Assembly: GCF_016595245.1 (NCBI RefSeq)
Contig: NZ_JAENHM010000044.1
Location: forward strand, 186,001-250,000
Direction: 5' to 3'
DNA: 64,000 nt
Source of the DNA: Azospirillum endophyticum
GTDB taxonomy: Bacteria > Pseudomonadota > Alphaproteobacteria > Azospirillales > Azospirillaceae
Position numbers and translations under genes: made by a program. Of this stretch, positions 1-8,175 are shown piece after piece. Under the pieces are notes generated by a model. The model had not been told where the DNA came from. It ran no database searches and saw nothing but the letters and a program-made list of their open reading frames with translations. The stretch's first letter is position 1. Each line of letters opens with the position of its first letter.

Positions 1-353
1 CCCTCGCCGGTCAGATTCTCGGCTTCGATGATCAAATCCTCCGCGATGTCGTCGAGCCGCGCGACGTGACAGGCGAGGTCGCGCAGACTGGCGAGATAGC
101 CGGCCGGCGGGCGTTCGCCGCCGCTTGTCAGTCCGCCATGCACCGCCATCGCCTGGGATGCGTATTCGACACCGCACAGCGCGGCCAACCGGCCGGCGTG
201 GCGCAGCGGGTTGTCCGGGGCACGATGGCTGCGGGCGATGCAGCGGATGCGGCTGCGGTCCCAGGCCAGCACGCCGTCCAGCAGGCACATCGTCCCGGCA
301 TGCGGGATCAGCCCGGCGAGTTCGTCGCGCGTCATCGGGCGCGTCATCGGCAT
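1..353 (-). CDS. Hotdog-fold 3-hydroxyacyl-ACP dehydratase (ApeP-like), 3' end missing
   Basis: The protein reads from an ATG at 353 to the window edge, so about 117 N-terminal residues are visible. An LIPHAGTMCLLDGV stretch near the N-terminus and an ALCGVEYASQAMAVHGG stretch around residues 53-69 match the small hotdog dehydratases of aryl-polyene clusters. These remove water from 3-hydroxyacyl-ACP to build the conjugated chain. The start overlaps the stop of the ketosynthase-like gene upstream; a second ATG at 347 makes an exact ATGA overlap and is equally possible. GGTGGG lies 6 nt before the 353 ATG. It is the last visible gene of the cluster, which must continue beyond position 1. The family call is good; the exact place in the pathway is inferred from context. 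Confidence 0.8.
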   Translation of the reverse strand, partial: MPMTRPMTRDELAGLIPHAGTMCLLDGVLAWDRSRIRCIARSHRAPDNPLRHAGRLAALCGVEYASQAMAVHGGLTSGGERPPAGYLASLRDLACHVARLDDIAEDLIIEAENLTGE

Positions 354-1156
354 GGCTGGCCCACCCGGACCACCACCCGTCCGCCCGGCGGCAGGTCGAG
401 CACCACGGTTTCCGGATGGCCCCCGTTGCCGACACGCGCAAGCGCTGCCAGCAGCGGCAGCGCGCGCGCGGTCGGGTTGCCGGTCCGCAAGGACTCCAGC
501 CCGCTGTCGGCCATGCGGCTCACCGGCTCATCCCCCCGCGTCAGGTCGATGTCCAGGCAGGCAAGGCAACGGTCGGTCGGCTGGGGTGTCAGCACCAAAG
601 CGGTGCCGAAGGTGCCGGTGATCGGACGGGCCTCGTTCAGCGGCTCCGGATAGGGCAGGTCGTAGGCGATCAGCCCGACGGTCCAGCCGTCGGCCGCCAC
701 CTCCGCCGCCGCCTCCAGCAGTCCCGCCTGGAAGCTCTCGTCATGGGCGGACAGGCTGGTCGACGGCTCGCGGCAGCGGGTGGCGATGCTCCAGTAGCCG
801 GCCGGCGCGTTGTGGACGGAGTTGTGGAAGCGCGTCGGCGAGATGTCGCGCTGCTCCGTCGCCAGCGTCTCCAGGATTTGGTGCAAGGTGTCGGGGTCGC
901 CGCTGGACGAGGCGAAGACGGTGGCGACGGTGGCCGGATCGCGACCCGCCTGCTCCAGCGCCTCCGCTCCCACCGTCATGGCGAGCTTGACGGTCGGCAC
1001 GCTGCGGCGCCGCTCCGCGGGGGGCAGCAGCGGGCTGGCGGCCAACACCGCCGGCGAGGCCGCATAAGGGCTGCCGCCTGTCAGCACGGCCCGGGACTCC
1101 GCCCAGCCGGCAAGGCCGGGGCCGAGCAGGCCGATGCCCTCGACATGGACCCGCAT
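344..1156 (-). CDS. Ketosynthase-like chain-length-factor protein (ApeC type)
   Basis: The product has 270 residues and resembles the short N-terminal-like beta-ketoacyl synthase domain proteins (Ketoacyl-synt_2 type) that partner a full ketosynthase in aryl-polyene clusters. It has the thiolase-fold segments TVFASSSGDPDTL and FHNSVHNAPAGYWSIA. Where an active ketosynthase would carry its nucleophilic Cys it reads SLSAHDESF, so it is probably not catalytic itself. In related systems such proteins form a heterodimer with the active ketosynthase and help set chain length. The start is fixed by an ATGA overlap with the stop of the active ketosynthase at 1156. Membership in the cluster is seen; the heterodimer role is inferred from the family. 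Confidence 0.8.
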   Translation of the reverse strand: MRVHVEGIGLLGPGLAGWAESRAVLTGGSPYAASPAVLAASPLLPPAERRRSVPTVKLAMTVGAEALEQAGRDPATVATVFASSSGDPDTLHQILETLATEQRDISPTRFHNSVHNAPAGYWSIATRCREPSTSLSAHDESFQAGLLEAAAEVAADGWTVGLIAYDLPYPEPLNEARPITGTFGTALVLTPQPTDRCLACLDIDLTRGDEPVSRMADSGLESLRTGNPTARALPLLAALARVGNGGHPETVVLDLPPGGRVVVRVGQPCR

Positions 1157-2349
1157 CACGCCGCCCACCCGAAGATCAAACTGCTGTTGCTGCCGCCGAA
1201 GCCGAAGGAATTGGTCATCACGCGGTCCAGCCGTCCCTTTTCGTTGGCCTGGAGGTAGCGGCTGCGCAAGGCGGGGTCGAGAGTGCGGGTCTGCGGGCTG
1301 CCGGGGATCAGGCCGGTGCGCAGCGCCATGACGCTGATGATCGCCTCGACGATGCCGGCGGCCCCCAGCGTGTGGCCGGTATAGCCCTTGGTCGAGCTGA
1401 CCGGAATGCGGGTGCCGAGCAGTCCGGTGATGGCCTGATCCTCCGCCGCGTCGCCATAGGTGGTGGCGGTGCCGTGCAGGTTGACATAATCGATGTCGCC
1501 CGGCCGCAGCCCGGCGCTGGACAGCGCCCGTTCCATCGCCAGCCGGGCGCCCAGCCCCTCCGGATGCGGGGTCGACATGTGGTGGGCGTCGTTGCTTTCG
1601 CCGGCACCCAGAAGATGGACGGCCCCGGACGACGGCCCCGCTTCCGCCCGCTCCAGCAGGGCGAAGCCGGCACCCTCGCCGAGCGAGACGCCGCTGCGCT
1701 GGACATCGAAGGGACGGCAGGGGGCGGGGGACACCAGCTCCAGGGAATGGAAACCGTAGAGGGTCGTCAGGCACAGGCTGTCCGCGCCACCGACCACTGC
1801 GGCGTCGCAGAGCCCGGCGGCGATCATGCGGGCGGCGTTGGCGAAGACCTTCGATGTCGTGGCGCAGGCCGAGGAGACGACGAAGGCCGGTCCCTCCAGT
1901 CCCAGGCGACGGCGGACGAAATCGGCGAGCGATCCGGTGCTGTGGGTGGTGGCGAAGTTGAAGGTTGGCGGCAGGCCTCCGCTTTGCGGATCGCGCGCTC
2001 GGAAGGCCAGTTCGGCCGACAGGATGCCGGAGGTGCTGGTGCCGAGGAACACGCCGATCCGGTGCGCGCCATAGCGCTCGCGCGCCGCCGCGACGGAGTC
2101 GGCGAAGCCGTCCTGGCGCAGAGCCATCTCGGCCAGCCGGTTGTTGCGGCAGTCATAGCCGGCGAGATCGTCCGGCAGCCGGACGTCCTCCACCCCCCGC
2201 ACTTCGCCGATATGCGTGTCCAGAGCGACCGTCTCGAACCTGCAAGGTTTCAGGCCGCCCCGGCCGCTGCGCAGAGCATCCAGGGTTGCATCCTGGCCGG
2301 CGCCAAGACTGCTGACGATGCTCATATGGCTTAGGGAAAGTGGCTGCAC
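1156..2349 (-). CDS. Beta-ketoacyl-ACP synthase (aryl-polyene type, ApeO-like)
   Basis: This is a full-length 397-residue KAS I/II-family condensing enzyme. The Cys-His-His triad is present: nucleophile in SSACATTS, first histidine in NLHGTATTYGD, and KGYTGHTLGAAG with the second histidine. The C-terminal NSFGFGGSN loop is also intact. It would extend the polyene chain by decarboxylative condensation with malonyl-ACP. The start is a GTG at 2349; an ATG at 2325 would remove the first beta strand, so the GTG is preferred although no strong ribosome site precedes it. It lies 9 nt after the methyltransferase stop and overlaps its non-catalytic partner, which suggests translational coupling. Confidence 0.9.
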   Translation of the reverse strand: MQPLSLSHMSIVSSLGAGQDATLDALRSGRGGLKPCRFETVALDTHIGEVRGVEDVRLPDDLAGYDCRNNRLAEMALRQDGFADSVAAARERYGAHRIGVFLGTSTSGILSAELAFRARDPQSGGLPPTFNFATTHSTGSLADFVRRRLGLEGPAFVVSSACATTSKVFANAARMIAAGLCDAAVVGGADSLCLTTLYGFHSLELVSPAPCRPFDVQRSGVSLGEGAGFALLERAEAGPSSGAVHLLGAGESNDAHHMSTPHPEGLGARLAMERALSSAGLRPGDIDYVNLHGTATTYGDAAEDQAITGLLGTRIPVSSTKGYTGHTLGAAGIVEAIISVMALRTGLIPGSPQTRTLDPALRSRYLQANEKGRLDRVMTNSFGFGGSNSSLIFGWAA

Positions 2350-2358
2350 GATGAGTTC

Positions 2359-3168
2359 TTATGATCTCTGGGCCGGATCGGCGGCGGATTGCGGATTCAT
2401 TGCCGGCCGGATGCTAGCATCGGAGAATTCATCCCAGGAAGGGCAAATTCGGCCTCCGCCGTTGCTTCGGCGGGCTATGAACAAGGTGTTGGCGAAAGGT
2501 GTGCCCTGGCTCATCGGCAGAGCCGCGGTATCGAAGCCGAGTTCGGCCAGCAGCGTCGACCACTCCGCCGCCGGGCGGTAGGTCAGGGGCTGGCGCCATC
2601 GGCCGCGTCCGGCGCAGGCGATCTGTTCGGCCCAGCGGGTGACCCGGAAGGGCAGGCCGCCGTCGGCGTCGGCCTCCCGCAGCAGCAGCAGCCCGCCCGG
2701 CGCCAGCGCGTCGGCGCAGCGGGCGAGCACCGCCGCCTGCTCCGCCCGGCCGAGATAAAGCAGCACGTCGAGGATGACGATGGCGTCGCAGGCCGGCAGG
2801 TCGGCGTCGCGGATGTCGCCGCGGACGACCGCGTCGGCGCCCAGCGCCAGCTGAGCGGTGCGCACCCGTCCGGGCGACAGCTCGATTCCGTGGGTGGCGA
2901 GCGCCGTGGGCGGGGCGGGCCAGTCCGCCGGCCAGTCGCCGGCCGCATGCCGTTCCGCAGCCGCGCGCAGCAGGGCCGTCAGTACTCCCTGGCCGCAGCC
3001 GAGGTCGAGCAGCCGGCCGCGGGCGGGCAGCAGCGCCCGGCTCAACAGATGGCGGAAAACGGGATCGCCGGCCAGCTTGCCCTTGGCGAAATGCCAAGCG
3101 TAGCGGCCGCAGCGACGGTACGGACGGGCGGCGGCGCTGACCAGATCGCGGAACACGGCGTCAGTCAT
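2359..3168 (-). CDS. SAM-dependent methyltransferase
   Basis: The product has 269 residues with a class I methyltransferase fold: motif I is LLDLGCGQGVL near residues 53-63, followed by HGIELSPGRV (acidic ribose-binding position) and VVRGDIRDADLP. In aryl-polyene clusters a methyltransferase often modifies the aromatic head group, which is the likely role here, but the substrate cannot be read from the sequence. The ATG at 3168 overlaps the end of the deacetylase gene by 8 nt. The open frame extends upstream of this ATG only into the neighbour's coding sequence, so the longer version is rejected. Confidence 0.78.
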   Translation of the reverse strand: MTDAVFRDLVSAAARPYRRCGRYAWHFAKGKLAGDPVFRHLLSRALLPARGRLLDLGCGQGVLTALLRAAAERHAAGDWPADWPAPPTALATHGIELSPGRVRTAQLALGADAVVRGDIRDADLPACDAIVILDVLLYLGRAEQAAVLARCADALAPGGLLLLREADADGGLPFRVTRWAEQIACAGRGRWRQPLTYRPAAEWSTLLAELGFDTAALPMSQGTPFANTLFIARRSNGGGRICPSWDEFSDASIRPAMNPQSAADPAQRS

Positions 3169-3970
3169 CGGCCACCACCTCCAGAGAAACGGCCGACAAC
3201 TTGCGGGCGGACAGGGTGTCAAGCAGCCGCGGCAGCACCGTCAGCACCACCGGCCGGCCGGTGCCGTCGCGGGCGGCGGAGCCGTCATGGAGCATCAGCA
3301 GGTCGCCGGCGGCGAGATTCCGCATCAGGCGCCGTTCCACTTTGGCGGGGTCGCGTCGCACGGCGTCGAAGCCGCGCCGGGTCCAGGTCGCCAGATGCAG
3401 GCCGAAACCCGCCAGCACGGGCTCCAGCAGGGGATTGCGCAAACCGGCCGGCGGCTTGAAGAAGCGGGGCGGCCGGCCGGCGAGGTCGGTCAGGATGCGC
3501 TGTGCCTCCCCCACCTCGCGGCGGATGGCGCCGATGCCCATAGCGGCGAAGCGGTGGGAATGGTGCCAGCTGTGATTCTCCACCGTGTGGCCGCGCCGGA
3601 CGATGGTCTCGACCAGGGCGGGGTGGCGGGCGGCACGGGCGGCGATGCAGAAGAAGCTGGCCTTGGCGCCCGCCCGGTCCAGCTGGTCGAGGATGGTGGG
3701 CGTCACTTCCGGATCGGGGCCGTCGTCGAAGCAGAGGCCGACCTGGCCCAGCCGGGCGTTGGCGTCGGGCAGGCGGCGCAGGTTGGGACCGAGCAGGCCG
3801 CTGCGCGGCCAAAGCCCGACGGCGCCCAGCAGGGCGTGGTTGCCGACGACGGCGCCCAGTGCCCAGGGCCATGCGGCGGGCAGAAACGCCACGCCGGCCA
3901 GGGCCGCGGCATGCAGCGCGGCAGAGGCGTTCAGCAGAGGCGACGGGGACCAGCTCCGGCGCTCAGCCAT
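3161..3970 (-). CDS. Polysaccharide deacetylase (NodB-like, CE4)
   Basis: The product has 269 residues with two hydrophobic N-terminal segments (about residues 14-55), so it is probably membrane-anchored with the catalytic domain in the periplasm. The NodB domain begins at about residue 75: LCFDDGPD carries the catalytic base and metal aspartate, and NHSWHH supplies the HxxxH metal ligands. The third motif reads FKPPAG, with Lys where Arg is usual. CE4 enzymes remove N- or O-acetyl groups from sugars. Placed between the exporter and the methyltransferase, it may trim an acetylated group on the exported lipid, but that is inference. It overlaps both neighbours by 8 nt. Confidence 0.82.
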   Translation of the reverse strand: MAERRSWSPSPLLNASAALHAAALAGVAFLPAAWPWALGAVVGNHALLGAVGLWPRSGLLGPNLRRLPDANARLGQVGLCFDDGPDPEVTPTILDQLDRAGAKASFFCIAARAARHPALVETIVRRGHTVENHSWHHSHRFAAMGIGAIRREVGEAQRILTDLAGRPPRFFKPPAGLRNPLLEPVLAGFGLHLATWTRRGFDAVRRDPAKVERRLMRNLAAGDLLMLHDGSAARDGTGRPVVLTVLPRLLDTLSARKLSAVSLEVVADD

Positions 3971-6323
3971 GGGCTGAGGCTTCCGGTTCGACGGGGGTCC
4001 GGCGGCTCAGCACGGCGGCGAAAGCGAGGCTGAGGAAGGCGCCGACCGCCACCGTCATGCCGATACCGTGCAGGACGGGAATGCCGGAGAAGGCCAGCGT
4101 GCCGAAGCCGATGACGGTGCAGAGATTGGCGATGGCGACCGAGGCGACGGTCCGTTCGCGCAAGGGCAGGGACGGCTCCGGCCGCTGGAACAGCAGCGAA
4201 TAGTTGGAGCCGACGCCGACCACTAGGAGCAGACCGACCAGATGGAAGATCGACAGCGTTTGGCCCAGCGCGGTCAGCAGCGCCATGGTGACGACGACCG
4301 CCGCCGCCAGCGGCATCACCGCGACCGCCAGCGACCGCCAGGAGCGCAGGGCGACTGCCAGCAACAGCGTGATGGCGAGGGCGCCGAGGACCGCCAGCGT
4401 CAAGGCCTCCTGCCGGTAGGTCCGGTAGAGGCTGTCGGACTCCTCCTTCAGGTTCAGCAGGATGGCGTCCCGTGCCGCGGGCTCGCCGGCCAGACGGGTG
4501 CCCAGCGCCCGCGGGTCGGCGACGCCGCGCAGCGGCAGCATCGCGGTCCAGCCGGTGCCGTGGCGGACCAGCAGGGAGTCGAATTTCAGCTTCAGGCTGG
4601 TGCCGTCCAGGCTGACCGGTGTCAGCAGCGGCTGAGTCCTCGCCGTTTCGGCGTCGGTCAGGAAAGGCGCGAAGACATCGGGGCGGAAAGGCAGGCCTTG
4701 CAGGGCTCGGTCCAGGGCTTCGCGCAGTTGGTCGGGCGGCGGCAGGGCGGCTTGGCGCATGCGTTGGGCTGCTTGGCTTGGCAGGGTCAGGGCGGGCGAA
4801 TCATAGCCGGCGATCAGGCGCTCCCGGGCCAGCGCGTCGAGGGTCGGCACCAGCCGTTCGGCGGCGGCCAGCGCCTCCTCCACCGTGGCGCCACCGATGA
4901 CCAGCAGATGGCCGGCGTCGGGGGCGCCGAGGTCGCGGCGCAGCGCCTCGTCCAGCCTTTGGTCGGCCTCCGCCACCGGGCTGAGGCTCGACAGCTCGGC
5001 CGACCAGACGGCGGGGCCTTGGTGGACCAGCCACGCCAAGGACAGCAGAGTCGCGATGGCCAGCGGCAGGCGCAGCGCCGGGGCGGAACGGGTCAGCGCG
5101 GTCAGCAGCGGCGCCAGCCGGGCCGGGCGTTCGGTCGAATAGCCATCCGGCAGCAGGGACAGCAGCACCCAGCGGGTGACGGCCAGCGCCACCACCAGCC
5201 CGGTGATCGAGAAGAGGCCGAGCTGCGCCAACCCGCTGAAACTGGAAAACATCATCGACCCGAACCCGGCGACGGAGGTCGCGACGCCCAGAAGCAGGGT
5301 CGGCCAGATGCGCCGAAGGGTATGCCGGGCCGGGCTGCCGGGCTGGGTCTGGGTGAAGAGGTAGATGGCGTAATCGACGCTTTCGCCCAGCAGAGTGACG
5401 CCGAAGCCCAGCGTGATGCCGTGCACCGTGCCGAAGCCCAGCCCGACCGCCGCGATGCCGGCCAGCGTGCCGGTCGCCGCCGGCAGCAGCGACAGCGCCA
5501 GCACCCGCAGGGAGCGGTAGACCAGCAGCAGCACGCCGGCCACCAGCACCGTGGCGATGATCGAGGACCGGGTCGCATCCGCCTCGATGCGGTCGCGGGT
5601 CTGGACCGAGAAGACGCCCGGCCCGGTCATCACCAGAGCGGCGGGTCCGGACGCCCCCTTCACCTCGGCGAAGGCGCCGCGGATCAGGTCCAGCGTCTTC
5701 TGCTGGGCGTCGAGGTCGAATCCGGCGGCGGCGGTCTGCACCAGCAGCAATGCCCGCGCCCCGTCGGCCGACACCCAGACGCCGTCGCGGCTGGCCGGGC
5801 CGCTGGAGTCGCCCAGCATCCGGTCGGTCAGGCTCAGGATCTCGGCGGTGGGGTCCGCCGGCAGGGCCTGTTTCAGCGCCATGCCGGCCGGCGATTGCAG
5901 CAGCCGCAAATCGTTTTCCAGCGCCCGCCGCAGCCCGTCGGCGGTGAAGCGCTCGGCGGTGACGGCGGGGCTCAGCAGATAGCGGTTGGTCCAGAGATAG
6001 GCACCGTCGGGGCCGCGCCCGGTCCGCTCGCCGTTCTCCACCGCGGCGACCAGCGGATTGCCGCGCAGCCGGGCGGCGAGGGAACGGCTGATGCCGGTCA
6101 GCCGGTCCAGCGCGTCCCCCTCGATCGCGACGAGGATCAGACGGGAGACGACGCCGTCGCGCAGCTGGTCGACCAGCAATTGCTGGGTGGCGGAAGGGGA
6201 CCGGGGCAGGAAGGCCGACAGGTCGGCGGTGATCGGCGTCCGCGCGACCAGAAGGCCGCAGGCGATCAGCCCGGCCAGCCACAGCGCGATGCCCCATCCG
6301 GCCCTTCGCACCGCAGCGGTCAT
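3963..6323 (-). CDS. MMPL/RND-family exporter
   Basis: The product has 786 residues with the RND duplication. There is one N-terminal membrane helix (about residues 5-25), then a large periplasmic domain, a block of helices around 250-410 (including FGVTLLGESVDYAIYLFTQT), one more helix before a second periplasmic domain, and a final helix block from about 650 to the end. Aryl-polyene clusters carry such exporters to move the lipid out of the inner membrane. The true start is the ATG at 6323, which makes an ATGA overlap with the LolA-like gene. Upstream in-frame codons lie inside that neighbour and look non-coding in this frame. The cargo is inferred from context. Confidence 0.85.
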   Translation of the reverse strand: MTAAVRRAGWGIALWLAGLIACGLLVARTPITADLSAFLPRSPSATQQLLVDQLRDGVVSRLILVAIEGDALDRLTGISRSLAARLRGNPLVAAVENGERTGRGPDGAYLWTNRYLLSPAVTAERFTADGLRRALENDLRLLQSPAGMALKQALPADPTAEILSLTDRMLGDSSGPASRDGVWVSADGARALLLVQTAAAGFDLDAQQKTLDLIRGAFAEVKGASGPAALVMTGPGVFSVQTRDRIEADATRSSIIATVLVAGVLLLVYRSLRVLALSLLPAATGTLAGIAAVGLGFGTVHGITLGFGVTLLGESVDYAIYLFTQTQPGSPARHTLRRIWPTLLLGVATSVAGFGSMMFSSFSGLAQLGLFSITGLVVALAVTRWVLLSLLPDGYSTERPARLAPLLTALTRSAPALRLPLAIATLLSLAWLVHQGPAVWSAELSSLSPVAEADQRLDEALRRDLGAPDAGHLLVIGGATVEEALAAAERLVPTLDALARERLIAGYDSPALTLPSQAAQRMRQAALPPPDQLREALDRALQGLPFRPDVFAPFLTDAETARTQPLLTPVSLDGTSLKLKFDSLLVRHGTGWTAMLPLRGVADPRALGTRLAGEPAARDAILLNLKEESDSLYRTYRQEALTLAVLGALAITLLLAVALRSWRSLAVAVMPLAAAVVVTMALLTALGQTLSIFHLVGLLLVVGVGSNYSLLFQRPEPSLPLRERTVASVAIANLCTVIGFGTLAFSGIPVLHGIGMTVAVGAFLSLAFAAVLSRRTPVEPEASAHG

Positions 6324-6925
6324 GCCGGGTCCGGCTGGATGGTCATGACGGAGCGGTCGCCATCGGCCTGGAGCACCTCGATGCGGCGGATCGTCGCCTC
6401 GCGGCCGGCGATGACGATGCGCTGCACGATCCTGCGCGCCTCCTCCGCCCGCGGGGTCAACTGCATCCGCCAATCCTGCAGGGAGCCTTCCAAAGCCACC
6501 TCGTAGAAGCGCATGACGGTGGGTACGTCGCCGCGCAGGGTCGCCCGGATGCTTTCGACATAGGTCTGGATTTCCGGCATGGACGACACCGACAGCGTGC
6601 GCGACGCGCCGTCGGCCCGGGTCAGGGTCAGGCGGTCGCCGTCGAGCCGCAGGCTTTCCGCTTCGGGCCGCAGCGTGCGCTTTTCCAGCAGGTCGGGACG
6701 GCGGTAGGTCAACGTGCCGCTGCTCTCCAGCGGGGTCGTCAGCAGGCCGACCTCGCGCGTTTCGGTGAAACGGGCATCGGAGCTGGTGATCTTGGCGAAG
6801 CGGGCGAACAAATCCTCCAAACCCCAGGACTCCGCCGCCAGGGAATGTGCCGCGGTGCCGGCCAGCAGGAAAGCGGCCAAGCCGATAAGGATCGGGCGGC
6901 GGGGGGGGCTATTTCCAGAAATCAT
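6320..6925 (-). CDS. LolA-like outer-membrane lipoprotein carrier
   Basis: The product has 201 residues and begins with a cleavable signal peptide (MISGNSPPRRPILIGLAAFL, then a small-residue AHSLAA cleavage region near residue 29). The mature part matches the LolA-like fold seen in aryl-polyene clusters: LEDLFARFAKI, then SSGTLTYRRPDLLEKRTLRP, then a lipid-shelter beta sheet. It probably carries the hydrophobic product across the periplasm after the MMPL exporter next door. The start at 6925 lies inside the last 17 nt of the acyltransferase gene. A longer upstream frame lacks a credible signal peptide and is rejected. Confidence 0.8.
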   Translation of the reverse strand: MISGNSPPRRPILIGLAAFLLAGTAAHSLAAESWGLEDLFARFAKITSSDARFTETREVGLLTTPLESSGTLTYRRPDLLEKRTLRPEAESLRLDGDRLTLTRADGASRTLSVSSMPEIQTYVESIRATLRGDVPTVMRFYEVALEGSLQDWRMQLTPRAEEARRIVQRIVIAGREATIRRIEVLQADGDRSVMTIQPDPA

Positions 6926-7874
6926 AGAAATTGAACCAGTTGTAGGGAGAGGCTTTGGCGTAATGCTCCAGCCGGTCGGCGAAACGCCCGGCCGCCCAGC
7001 GCACCAGTCCCGATCGCTCCTGCACCGGCACATCGGAGAAATCGGCGATGCGTTCGAAATGGACGTCATAGCGGCGGCCGCTCTGGTACAGCCCGACCAT
7101 CAGCACCACCGGCCGCTTCAGCATCGCCGCCAGTTGGAAGGGACCGAGCGCGAAGCCGGCCGGCTGGCCGAGGAAGGGCAGGCGGACCTCCTCCTCGCCA
7201 TCCAGGGTGCGGTCGGCCAGCATGCCGACGAAATGGCCCTGGTCCAGCCTTTCGCGCACGCGCAGCATCGAATCGGGGCGCCCCAGCGCGATCACCTCCA
7301 TCGACAGCAGGGGGTTGATGGCGTTGAGGACCGAGTTGATCTTGCGCGCATTCTCCTCGTACATCACCAGGCTGACGCGGAGGTCGCGCTGGCGATGGCC
7401 CAGCATGCGGATCGCTTCGAAGCTGCCCATATGGGCGCCGAGCAGCAGGCACCCCTCCCCCCGCTGCATCAGGTCGATGACGATGTCCTCGCCATGGACG
7501 CGGATGTCGAAATCGTCGGTCTGGTCGTTCAGGAAGAAGACGCGGTCGAGCAGGCAGGCGGCAAAAACGTGATAGTGGCGGAACAGGTCGCCAAAGCAGG
7601 GTGCCCTGCCCAGCGCCTTGGACAGGAAGTGCGCCGACGCTTTCCGCGGCTTGCGCGAGAACAGGACGAAATAGAGGCAGATCGGGTAGAGCAGCAGCCG
7701 TGCCGCCCGCCGGCCCAACCGTAGGGCGACCCAGACGATGAACTTGATCGCCGCGGTGGTGCTGCGTTCCGGCCGGTTCATCCACTCCTTGCGCCGCCGC
7801 CGTCGCGGAGGCGGCGCGCCGACCGGCGCGGACGCGGCGTCGGCCGCCGGCTTGGCACGCAGGGGAAGCTTCAT
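6909..7874 (-). CDS. LpxL-like lysophospholipid/lipid A acyltransferase
   Basis: The product has 321 residues. An Arg-rich N-terminus (PPPRRRRRKEW) precedes a membrane-associated helix around residues 45-75. The Htr/LpxL catalytic signature is LLLGAHMGSFEA, with the His-x4-Glu dyad at about residue 145. Members transfer an acyl chain from ACP to a glycolipid or glycerol acceptor; in polyene clusters they attach the polyene to its lipid anchor. The start at 7874 is fixed by an ATGA overlap with the upstream hotdog gene. The acceptor is not known. Confidence 0.82.
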   Translation of the reverse strand: MKLPLRAKPAADAASAPVGAPPPRRRRRKEWMNRPERSTTAAIKFIVWVALRLGRRAARLLLYPICLYFVLFSRKPRKASAHFLSKALGRAPCFGDLFRHYHVFAACLLDRVFFLNDQTDDFDIRVHGEDIVIDLMQRGEGCLLLGAHMGSFEAIRMLGHRQRDLRVSLVMYEENARKINSVLNAINPLLSMEVIALGRPDSMLRVRERLDQGHFVGMLADRTLDGEEEVRLPFLGQPAGFALGPFQLAAMLKRPVVLMVGLYQSGRRYDVHFERIADFSDVPVQERSGLVRWAAGRFADRLEHYAKASPYNWFNFYDFWK

Positions 7875-8164
7875 GAGGTCACGCTGCCGGTCATCACGGG
7901 CTTGCCCGCCACGCTGCCGGTGAAGGCGATGCCGCCGGCCGGGGCGGCCTGCCATTCGACCCGCATTCTCTCGCCCGGCCGCACCGGGTGCAGGAACTTC
8001 GCCGCGCGCAGGCGGCAGGACCCAAGGATCAGTCCTTCCGCCGCCGCGATGGCCGTGAGCGCGGTATCGAGCAGGACGGCGCCCGGAATGACCGGGTTGC
8101 CGGGGAAATGCCCGGCGGCGGTGGGGTGGTCGGCGGGGAAGTGGATCTCGGTCTGATGAGGCAC
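7871..8164 (-). CDS. Small hotdog dehydratase (ApeI-like)
   Basis: This short protein has 97 residues and a typical FabZ/ApeI core: FPADHPTAAGHFPGNPVIPG carries the conserved His and the GxFPG loop, followed by the long central helix. It is probably the 3-hydroxyacyl-ACP dehydratase that works with the ApeP-like protein at the left edge. The start is a GTG at 8164, 12 nt inside the distance from the AMP-ligase stop at 8176. No ATG gives a sensible N-terminus. It shares an ATGA overlap with the acyltransferase gene. Confidence 0.8.
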   Translation of the reverse strand: MPHQTEIHFPADHPTAAGHFPGNPVIPGAVLLDTALTAIAAAEGLILGSCRLRAAKFLHPVRPGERMRVEWQAAPAGGIAFTGSVAGKPVMTGSVTS

Positions 8165-8175
8165 GGCGTCGCCAC

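Noticed and set aside
4242..6506. A 754-residue plus-strand open frame opposite the MMPL exporter gene
   Set aside because: Its product is low-complexity Gln/Arg/Gly with no domain. The opposite strand encodes a clear exporter; high GC simply removes stops on the antisense strand.
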